Positions 7,771-14,191 of a DNA stretch of 36,910 nt are shown here, piece after piece. Position numbers and translations under genes: made by a program. Location of the stretch: positions 1 through 36,910 of the forward strand of contig CAYJOD010000063.1 in the NCBI GenBank assembly GCA_964371655.1, written 5' to 3'. A model generated the notes under the pieces. That model ran no database searches and was not told the DNA's origin. It saw nothing but the letters and a program-made list of their open reading frames with translations. This stretch comes from CAZGSN01 sp964371655. Its GTDB lineage: Bacteria; Desulfobacterota; Binatia; HRBIN30. Positions within the stretch are counted from its first letter, which is position 1. Each line of letters opens with the position of its first letter.

Positions 7771-9228
7771 GTGCAAGACGTGCAGTTGTCCGCTCTTACC
7801 GTGTTCGTCTTTGCGACCAACGCCACGGCCGTCGTGGCCGCACTGGCCATGCTCGTGCTCGTGTTGTGGCAGTCCTGGCGCGACGCCGACAACCAGCTCA
7901 TGGCGGCGTACTTTCTCGTCATCGTTTTCTGGAGTGGCAGCATCTTCACAGGTCGGTTCCTCGCATTGGTTGGGGCCGACCCGCAAGTCTTCTTCTACAA
8001 CACCTTCTTGGGCGGAGCCCTGAACGCTCTCGTGCTGTCTGCCGTCGTGTCTCATTACGCCGGCTTGTGGAGTCGACGCTGGGTGCTCGCCCTGTTGGGC
8101 GCCGGCATCGTGATCACCTCCGGCGTGTTCGCCCCTTTGTTGTACCGTGGCTGGTTGCTCACCTTCATCGCCTATGCGGCCGATGGTCGCATGCACTATC
8201 AGTTGCATCCGCTCGGGTATGTGACGTTTGCGACCACGTACCTTCTCGCCCACGTCGCCACGCTCGCCTGCGTCTGGGTCTTTCGGCACGGCCGCGCCGG
8301 CAATTTGCTATCCGGGGCGATCGTCGCGACCGCCGGTTCGATCAGCCACCTTCTTCCGTCGCTGCGCCCATATCCGCTGCCGGCGATTGGGGCGGCGGTG
8401 TCGAGTGTCCTGTTCGCCCGCGCCATCCTTCGTGAGCAGCTCTTCAACCCCATGGGCGAGCTCAATCGAGAGCTTGGCGTTGTCAATGAACAGCTCAGCG
8501 AGCGGAATGCGCGTCTGCAGGAGGCGATCGCAAAGCGGGAAGAGCTCATCGAGGAGCTCGATGCATTTGCCCAGACGGTGGCTCACGATCTGAAGGGTCC
8601 GCTCGCAACCATCATCGGCTACGCTCAGATCCTGCAGGAGGCGAACTTACCTGCTCCCGAATGTCAGGAGTTAGAGGACGGGATCATTCGCAACGCCGTG
8701 ACGATCAATACGATCATTGGGGCGCTGCTCCTGCTCGCCGGCGTACGGCAAGCGGAGGCGGCACGCGAGCCGCTCGACATGAGCCGTATCGTCGCGAGCG
8801 TGCAATCGCGTCTGGCCGACATGCGTGAGACCTACGGCGCAACCATTGTATTCCCATCGACCTGGCCCGTTGCGGTCGGCTACGTTCCGTGGGTGGAGGA
8901 GGTGTGGGTCAACTATCTGAGCAACGCCATCAAGTACGGCGGCGACCCACCGCGGGTCGAGCTGGGCGCCACCGCGGGGATGGATGGCATGCCGCGCTTC
9001 TGGATTCGCGACAACGGCCGCGGCCTGACCCCGGAACAGCAGGCCCAACTATTCATGCCCTTCACGCGCCTCGGTCACAGCAAGGACGGGCACGGCCTCG
9101 GCCTTTCCATCGTGCAACGCATCGTCACAAAACTGGGCGGGCAGGTGGGCGTCGAGAGCAGCGGCGTGCCCGGAGAGGGGAGCATCTTCAGCTTCACCCT
9201 GCCGGCTGCTCAACGCTCGCGGGGGTGA
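7771..9228 (+). CDS. Membrane-bound sensor histidine kinase (orphan)
   Basis: The 485-residue product starts at GTG 7771, with another in-frame GTG at 7780; neither has a strong ribosome site. About six to seven hydrophobic segments (residues 10-215) form the sensor region, followed by a coiled coil (ELNRELGVVNEQLSERNARL). The kinase core is complete: H-box AHDLKGPLATI with phospho-acceptor His272, N-box VNYLSNAIKYG (about 380-390), G1 DNGRGL and G2 GHGLGLSIV. No response regulator or receiver domain is nearby, so the partner is unknown. The signal is unknown. It converges with the EamA-type transporter gene, 17 bp apart. Confidence 0.92.
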   Translation: MQDVQLSALTVFVFATNATAVVAALAMLVLVLWQSWRDADNQLMAAYFLVIVFWSGSIFTGRFLALVGADPQVFFYNTFLGGALNALVLSAVVSHYAGLWSRRWVLALLGAGIVITSGVFAPLLYRGWLLTFIAYAADGRMHYQLHPLGYVTFATTYLLAHVATLACVWVFRHGRAGNLLSGAIVATAGSISHLLPSLRPYPLPAIGAAVSSVLFARAILREQLFNPMGELNRELGVVNEQLSERNARLQEAIAKREELIEELDAFAQTVAHDLKGPLATIIGYAQILQEANLPAPECQELEDGIIRNAVTINTIIGALLLLAGVRQAEAAREPLDMSRIVASVQSRLADMRETYGATIVFPSTWPVAVGYVPWVEEVWVNYLSNAIKYGGDPPRVELGATAGMDGMPRFWIRDNGRGLTPEQQAQLFMPFTRLGHSKDGHGLGLSIVQRIVTKLGGQVGVESSGVPGEGSIFSFTLPAAQRSRG

Positions 9229-9245
9229 AGGCCAAGGCGCGGATC

Positions 9246-10328
9246 TCAAGAATGGGCATGGCGGTGATGCACATCGGAGACATGCGTATGATCGTGGCTG
9301 AAACGCTCGTGCACGTGTGGGTGCGAATGTGCGGCCAGCGCCGACTCGTCGCGGTGGTGCCGGTGGTGTTCGTCGTGCTCGTGAAGGTGCTCGTGCTCGA
9401 TCTCTTCGTGGGCGTGGACGTGCTCGTGGTGCGCGCTCAAGAGCATGCCCACGCCGAGCGCCAGGAGGCCGGCGCTGGTGACGTCGACGGTCGATGGGTG
9501 CTCGCCCAGCACCGGCATGGACAGGAAGGCGCCGATGAACGGCGCGGTTGCGAAGAACGCGGCTTCGCGCGCGGCACCGAGCAGTCGCAGGGCCCGGATA
9601 TCGAGAACCAGGCTGGCTCCGTAACTCACCGCACCGAGCGCCAGTGCCGCCGTCATCGTCGCCGGCTCCGGAATCCTCTGTCCGGTGAACCAGCCGACGC
9701 CGAGCGCACACGCCCCAGCGCCGAGGCCCTTCAGCTTCACGATGGCGAGAGGGTCGCGTAGGGAGAGGTGCTGACTAAGGTTGTTGTCGATCGCCCAAGC
9801 CAGACAGGCGCCGGCAAGTGCCGCGACTCCCCAGGCGTCGACGCGAACCTCGTCGGGCCGATAGCCGAGCAACACCGCGCCGGCGACAATCACCGCCGCC
9901 GCCACAGCCTCGCGCGGGCTGAGATGCTCGTGGAAGATGACGATCGCCAGGATCATCGTGAACGCCGCTTCCAGATTCAGCAGCAGCGACCCGACCACCC
10001 CGGAGACGCGCTCGAGACCGATCAACATCAGGATCGGGCCGACCACTCCTCCACACACGACCACCCCGAGCGCCGGAAGCAGGTCCGCGCGCCGCAGCGG
10101 TGCCTCGTGCCGGTGATGTCCCATGACCCGCATGCCGCGTTCGTAAAGCCACACCCCGCCCGCCGCTCCCACGTAGAGAAGTCCCGCGAGCATCACCGCG
10201 CCGGTTTCGGGAACCAGCAACTTCAGTACAGGCGTGCTGGCCCCGAACAGCGCCGCCGCCGCTAGCCCGCACAGGCCTCCCTGGAATCGACTCCGCAGCG
10301 GGGAGAACGTGGTCGCTTCACTGCCCAT
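9246..10328 (-). CDS. EamA/DMT-family transporter with His-rich C-terminal tail
   Basis: From ATG 10328 the product is 360 residues. The reading frame extends upstream to 10601, but that part runs through a dispersed repeat and is not protein-like. About ten hydrophobic segments in two halves match the drug/metabolite transporter superfamily (for example LNLEAAFTMILAIVIFHEHL, GYRPDEV, LGAVSYGASLVLDI, FLSMPVLGEHPS). The last about 62 residues are hydrophilic and contain 24 His plus many Glu/Asp (HEHVHAHEE, HEHDEHHRHHRD, HSHPHVHERFSHDHTH). Such tails bind Zn, Ni or Co in other transporters, so metal or metal-complex export is a reasonable inference. Substrate is unknown. Confidence 0.85.
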   Translation of the reverse strand: MGSEATTFSPLRSRFQGGLCGLAAAALFGASTPVLKLLVPETGAVMLAGLLYVGAAGGVWLYERGMRVMGHHRHEAPLRRADLLPALGVVVCGGVVGPILMLIGLERVSGVVGSLLLNLEAAFTMILAIVIFHEHLSPREAVAAAVIVAGAVLLGYRPDEVRVDAWGVAALAGACLAWAIDNNLSQHLSLRDPLAIVKLKGLGAGACALGVGWFTGQRIPEPATMTAALALGAVSYGASLVLDIRALRLLGAAREAAFFATAPFIGAFLSMPVLGEHPSTVDVTSAGLLALGVGMLLSAHHEHVHAHEEIEHEHLHEHDEHHRHHRDESALAAHSHPHVHERFSHDHTHVSDVHHRHAHS

Positions 10329-10435
10329 GGCTTGTGATTCTACCACAAGGTCGGATTGTCTCATGGCGCGGAGCAGAAGATGTTCTGGGGAACCATTGCA
10401 CGTTTGCCGAAACCGCAGACTGCAAGAAATCGATC

Positions 10436-10508
10436 CGGCCAGAATTATGATTTCTTTCAACCATCCAAGGCTTTCTCTGCGTCTCCGCGTCTCTGCGGTG
10501 AGACATCC
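10436..10508. repeat. Partial copy D of the composite dispersed repeat
   Basis: The stretch resembles 4224-4303: both contain a GAAAT(C/T)GATC(C/T)GGCCA-like start, CATCCAAGGC(C/T)TTCTCTGCG and an end GGTGAGA(A/C)ATCC. It includes the CTCTGCGGTGAGA arm seen in the other copies. It lies between the EamA-type gene and truC, in the shared upstream region. Only the right-hand half of the composite unit is recognisable. Confidence 0.65.
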
Positions 10509-10590
10509 CGGCTTGTTCCGCCGTGGTCGCGCTGTCACTCGCGTTCCGCATGCTGGTGGTGCACAATCAGGCGCGACAGGACCAGTCTTT

Positions 10591-11352
10591 GTGCTTCCCA
10601 TTCTCTACCAAGACCAACACCTGATCGCCGTCCACAAGCCGGCTCGGTTGCTGGTGCATCGCAGCGCTGTCGACGCTCACGAGCGCCGCTTCGCTCTGCA
10701 GGTCGTGCGCGAGCAGATCGGACAGCGGGTGTATGCGGTGCATCGGCTCGACAAGGGCACCTCCGGAGTTCTGCTCTTCGCCTTGAGCCGCGAGGTTGGA
10801 AGCGCGGTGTCGACGCTGTTCGCGACGCGCCAGGTGCATAAGACCTACATCGCCATCGTGCGCGGCGAGGTGCCGGAGCACGGAGAAATCGATCGTCCAC
10901 TTCACCGCCTAGTCGACGCCGTCGACGCCTCGGCCGACTTCACGGATGCGGCACCCGGGGAGCAGGACGCGTCGACCCGTTTCCGGCGGCTCGCCACGGT
11001 CGAGCTACCGCACCGCGTCGACCGCTATCCGAGCGCGCGTTATAGCTTGCTGGAGATCGAACCACTTAGCGGACGCCAGCATCAGATCCGCCGGCACATG
11101 AAGCACATCTCCCATCCGATCATCGGCGACACCACCTACGGCAAGGGCCGCCACAATCGCTTGTTCCAAACCCTCTTCGGGAGCGATCGCATGCTTCTCG
11201 CCTGCGTCGAGCTGCGGCTGCCCCATCCGCTCGGCGGCGCGCCGCTGCAGATCACCGCGCCGCTGGCGGCCGACTTCGCCAGCGTGATTGAGCAGCTGAG
11301 CTGGACGGCGAATGTGCCGCTCGGTTGGCGAGCTGACCTTCTTGACGGCTGA
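10591..11352 (+). CDS. truC: tRNA pseudouridine synthase C-like (RluA family)
   Basis: From GTG 10591 the product (253 residues) begins VLPILYQDQHLIAVHKP, aligning end to end with E. coli TruC, which modifies U65 of some tRNAs. The RluA catalytic block HRLDKGTSGVLLFA puts the catalytic Asp at residue 54, as in E. coli TruC as I recall it. Other shared blocks are LVHRS, TYIAIVRG, YSLLEIEPLSGRQHQIRRHM, HPIIGDTTYG and HNRLF. The frame is open further upstream to 10234, but that region crosses a dispersed repeat and the opposite gene's promoter. TruC rather than RluC/RluD is favoured by the overall alignment and lack of an S4 domain. Confidence 0.9.
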   Translation: MLPILYQDQHLIAVHKPARLLVHRSAVDAHERRFALQVVREQIGQRVYAVHRLDKGTSGVLLFALSREVGSAVSTLFATRQVHKTYIAIVRGEVPEHGEIDRPLHRLVDAVDASADFTDAAPGEQDASTRFRRLATVELPHRVDRYPSARYSLLEIEPLSGRQHQIRRHMKHISHPIIGDTTYGKGRHNRLFQTLFGSDRMLLACVELRLPHPLGGAPLQITAPLAADFASVIEQLSWTANVPLGWRADLLDG

Positions 11353-11411
11353 GCGGTCGTGAAGGAATCGCTGCGTCAGGGCAATGCGCCAGACCTCAAG
11401 ACCCAAGCCGT

Positions 11412-11467
11412 GGTGGGGCAGGCCTCCGTGCCTGCCCGGCTGCGCAGGCAGGGACGCCTGCGCCACC
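11412..11467. repeat. Imperfect inverted repeat (GGTGGGGCAGGC type)
   Basis: A 24-nt arm at 11412-11435 pairs with 11444-11467 with three mismatches, leaving an 8-nt loop. It lies 60 bp after truC and may fold at the 3' end of the truC transcript. Similar GC-rich hairpins are dispersed in many environmental genomes. No T-run follows. Confidence 0.75.
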
Positions 11468-11530
11468 GACAAGCAATTTCTTCACAGCCGCTGAGTCGGT
11501 CGTGACAACGGTCGGGTGGCGGCTTGAAGT

Positions 11531-12340
11531 TCACACCGATGAACTGTGCTCGATGATCAGGCTCTGCGCGGAGCGGCCGATGGGACCGGTTTCGTCGTAC
11601 AACATGCTCTCCGCAAGCCCGATACCGAGCGCGCTGGGATAGGTCACCGCTTCAAGGCAGACCCACTCGCCGACGGGCTGGCGGTGCAGGTAGATCGTCA
11701 AATCCGGGTTGATGAAGCTGTAGCCGTCCATGCGGCTCAGCACCCAGCTCACGCCATTGCCGAAGTCGGCCGCGGCGGCGACGCGTGACAGCGGCGAGGT
11801 TTCTTCACCCGCAATCAGCGCAACCCGCAGCCGGATCCAATCGGTTGCTGCTCCAGCTTCCGTGAAGGTGCCGCGCACGAAGCGATGCTCGACGCCGTGG
11901 CTGTGGAAGGCGCGCTCACCCTCGGCCTGGGCCCAAGGTGGCAGCGTATGGTGGCCGGAGTGTGGTCCCGGCGGTGGCTCGTAGCGCGGCAGGTCGGCGG
12001 GCATGGCAAGGTCGGCGCGACGAATGCGCAGGCCGGTGGCGCGCGCGACTTCGGTTTCGCCGGCGAACAGCGCCACCTCGACGAGTTGCACCTTACGCCC
12101 CGGCCGCGCCAAGCGCGTGCGCACCAGCAGCGGCGACAACGGCACCGGTCGCAAGAACTCAATCGTGAGCCGCGCCACGAACATCGCCTCGCCACCCTCG
12201 AAATGCTCGACGACGCTTGCCAGCAAAGCCGCCGGAGCACCACCGTGCTGGGACTGCGGGTTCCACGGACCGCGTGCCAAGTCAGTAGGGATGAAGCGCT
12301 CCCCGTCGCGCCCAAAGATCGACTCCGTCATGGTGGTCAC
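11531..12340 (-). CDS. Double hot-dog acyl-CoA thioesterase family protein
   Basis: The 269-residue product resembles the TesB-like/4HBT_3 thioesterases. Visible features include RGPWNPQSQHGGAPAALLASVVE, where the WNPxxQHGGAPAALL block is typical, then RLTIEFLRPVPLSPLLV, and in the second half DFGNGVSWVL, the SFINPDLTIYLHRQPVGEWV block and GIGLAESMLYDETGPIGRSAQSL. Such proteins hydrolyse acyl-CoA thioesters. The start is GTG 12340 or ATG 12331; neither has a clear ribosome site. It stands alone, so no pathway is implied. Substrate chain length is not predictable here. Confidence 0.83.
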   Translation of the reverse strand: MTTMTESIFGRDGERFIPTDLARGPWNPQSQHGGAPAALLASVVEHFEGGEAMFVARLTIEFLRPVPLSPLLVRTRLARPGRKVQLVEVALFAGETEVARATGLRIRRADLAMPADLPRYEPPPGPHSGHHTLPPWAQAEGERAFHSHGVEHRFVRGTFTEAGAATDWIRLRVALIAGEETSPLSRVAAAADFGNGVSWVLSRMDGYSFINPDLTIYLHRQPVGEWVCLEAVTYPSALGIGLAESMLYDETGPIGRSAQSLIIEHSSSV

Positions 12341-12443
12341 AACTATCGGAAAGCGAGGCTAGCGCAATCCGCGAAGGGCGCGTCAAGCATCCGATGTGAA
12401 GGTGGCACCGCGTTTGACTCTTGGCATCGGAGCTCCGGGCCTT

Positions 12444-12644
12444 GGTGGTATGGGCTTCCAGCCTGTACCACCAAGGCTCTTCCGACCTTCGACCATCTCA
12501 TGCGAGTCGAGCACAATGGTCCGTCGATTGGATCGTCCGCCTCGACGGTTGATGCTGCCCGTCAGCGGAGAGCCGTTTGCGAATGCGCGCTACCCCGGCG
12601 TTAGAGCGACTCCCGGGTGGTACAGGCTGGAAGCCTATACCACC
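12444..12644. repeat. Inverted pair of 29-bp hairpin repeats
   Basis: Copy 1 (12444-12472) starts GGTGGTATGGGCTTCCAG, and copy 2 (12616-12644) is its reverse complement with one mismatch in 29. Each copy is itself a hairpin, GGTGGTA...TACCACC. The copies are 143 bp apart in the 398-bp gap between the thioesterase and LysR genes. Short ORFs here read MGFQPVPP or similar and are artefacts of the repeat. Nothing else is seen in the gap. Confidence 0.85.
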
Positions 12645-12738
12645 GGGCCGGCTGTCGCAGGCCGAGGGTCCAATCCAGCCCGGCGTGAAGCGCAGGTCTG
12701 ATCGTCTAGATCAATCGTAGGCGGCAGTGTGCCATTCC

Positions 12739-13683
12739 TCACTCGCCACGCTCATGAACGGCTGACTCCGGCGCCAGTCGCTCGGGCAAGAGATCGAGGC
12801 AGATACGTACGAAGGCACTGAGATTCGGAAGGCGTTGCGCCTGTTCGCGGAAGGCCAGCGCCCAGCGTCGCGTCATGCCGGTCTTGCCGATCGGGCGAAC
12901 GAGGAGATCGCCGCGGCGCTCTTCGTCCACGGCCGCCCAATGTGGAACCACCGCAACTCCCAAGCCGGCACGGACCAGCTTCGGCACCGGCTCGAGGGTG
13001 TCCAGTTGCATCGCTACTTGCGGGAAAACTCCCTCCTCGAGGAGCAAGTGCTGAATGGAATGACCGCTGTGATTACAAGGCGCCCACAGAATCAGCGGCT
13101 GGTCAGCAAAGTCGCGGGCGTGGACGCGCTTGCACGCCGCCCAGGCGTGTGTCCTCGGCGCAATCGCAACCATTTCATCCTGCCCGATCTCAACGATTCG
13201 CAGCTGCGGTTCATCCACCGGGAGCAGGACGATGCCGACGTCCAACTCCGAAGCGAGCAGCCGCGTCAGGATGCGCTTGCCGTGTGCTCCCTCCAGTTTC
13301 AGCTCGCATTTCGAAAAGCGCCGGCGAAACTCACCGATCACCGCCGGCAGGAGAAACGATGCCACCGGATGCGGCGCTCCGATCGTCAACCTGCCTACCG
13401 CGTTCGAATCAAACTCCGCGAGCACACGTTGCGCTTCCTCTGCCTTGCGGAGAATCTGTCGCGCGTATTGGACCAACACCTCGCCGGCCGCCGTGGGCTT
13501 GATCCCGCCAGTGGTGCGACTCAACACCTTCACGTTGAGCTCGCGCTCGAGTGTGCCGATCTGTTGGCTGATCGCCGGCTGGCTCAAGCCCAGACGCTTC
13601 GCCGCGCGCGTGAAGCTCCCGGCATCGACGATCGTGAGGAAGGTTCGCAGCTGACGCAAATCCATCGCCGTAATCGAGCTCAT
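12739..13683 (-). CDS. LysR-type transcriptional regulator, divergent from the nitrate operon
   Basis: The 314-residue product has an N-terminal winged HTH (DLRQLRTFLTIVDAGSFTRAAKRLGLSQPAISQQIGTLE pattern, residues about 7-66) and the effector-binding domain typical of LysR proteins (GRLTIGAPHPVASFLLPAV, LDVGIVLLPVDEP, VRAGLGVAVVPHW). The length is normal. The start may be ATG 13683 or ATG 13665. It is divergent from nirB across about 500 bp that hold two short dyads, one fitting the T-N11-A LysR box. By position it is the likely regulator of nitrate assimilation, analogous in role to Nac/CysB/NtcB-type control. Its effector is unknown. Confidence 0.9.
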   Translation of the reverse strand: MSSITAMDLRQLRTFLTIVDAGSFTRAAKRLGLSQPAISQQIGTLERELNVKVLSRTTGGIKPTAAGEVLVQYARQILRKAEEAQRVLAEFDSNAVGRLTIGAPHPVASFLLPAVIGEFRRRFSKCELKLEGAHGKRILTRLLASELDVGIVLLPVDEPQLRIVEIGQDEMVAIAPRTHAWAACKRVHARDFADQPLILWAPCNHSGHSIQHLLLEEGVFPQVAMQLDTLEPVPKLVRAGLGVAVVPHWAAVDEERRGDLLVRPIGKTGMTRRWALAFREQAQRLPNLSAFVRICLDLLPERLAPESAVHERGE

Positions 13684-13763
13684 CCGCGCACCAATAAGGC
13701 TTCTCTATGACGTCGTTCGTCGTTGGTGATGTCGCGGCAATACACTGAGATGCTCAATTGACC

Positions 13764-13795
13764 GGCAGCGTGCTGCCCGATTGCACGGCGTGCAA
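13764..13795. promoter_or_regulatory. Candidate LysR operator: two adjacent dyads
   Basis: GGCAGC-GT-GCTGCC (13764-13777) is followed 3 bp later by TTGCAC-GGC-GTGCAA (13781-13795). The second contains TGCACGGCGTGCA, a T-N11-A sequence with dyad symmetry, the form expected for LysR-type regulators. Both lie about 80-110 bp upstream of the divergent LysR start. Binding is an inference from position and symmetry. Confidence 0.45.
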
Positions 13796-14015
13796 CCGTT
13801 AATCGACGCCCGCAGAGCTCTCCGCGTCTAGCTCCAGCATTGTTCGGAAGACGGCCATTGATGCGGTGCAGGAAGGGGATCGCTTCTTGCTCACTGTCTC
13901 GAAACGAAGGGACTGATTTCGTGATCGGCTTCATCAATGAGACTCAGAAGCAGGATGGATGCCAGTCAGGCGCGGAGTCAGTGCGACAGATGTGGCGAGC
14001 AGGCCAGCGAGTAGT

Positions 14016-14154
14016 GGGTCAGTTTGATTGTCATTCCGAGCCATCGCAATTTCCGCGGCGAGGAATCTTCCGGGGGCCACGGTGGTCACGATATTCCACT
14101 GCAGATCCCTCGCTTCGCTCGGGATGACATCGACCGCAGAAATCAAACAGACCC
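14016..14154. repeat. Dispersed inverted repeat in the nirB leader
   Basis: Outer arms GGGTCAGTTTGATT (14016-14029) and AATCAAACAGACCC (14141-14154) match at 13 of 14. Inner arms are GTCATTCCGAG (14030-14040) and CTCGGGATGAC (14118-14128), with CGAGGAATCT and AGATCCCTCG between. The GTCATTCCGAG...CTCGGAATGAC unit is a commonly seen dispersed repeat in environmental bacteria. It ends about 38 bp before nirB, so it would be in the leader transcript if the promoter is upstream. Confidence 0.8.
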
Positions 14155-14191
14155 ACCACCGACCAGCGAGTCGCCGGGAGGTCACGGTGGA

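Noticed and set aside
10234..10590. N-terminal extension of TruC
   Set aside because: The frame passes through the opposite gene's 5' end and a dispersed repeat; TruC homology starts exactly at GTG 10591.
12396..12701. Short plus-strand ORF beginning MKVAPRLTLGIG and containing MGFQPVPP
   Set aside because: Produced by the 29-bp dispersed hairpin repeats; not a gene.
13680..13937. 85-residue minus-strand ORF upstream of the LysR gene
   Set aside because: It lies across the regulatory region with no domain or ribosome site.
14024..14191. N-terminal extension of NirB
   Set aside because: The extension is read through the dispersed inverted repeat, while NirB homology starts at KRLVVIGNGMAG, right after the ATG cluster with a ribosome site.
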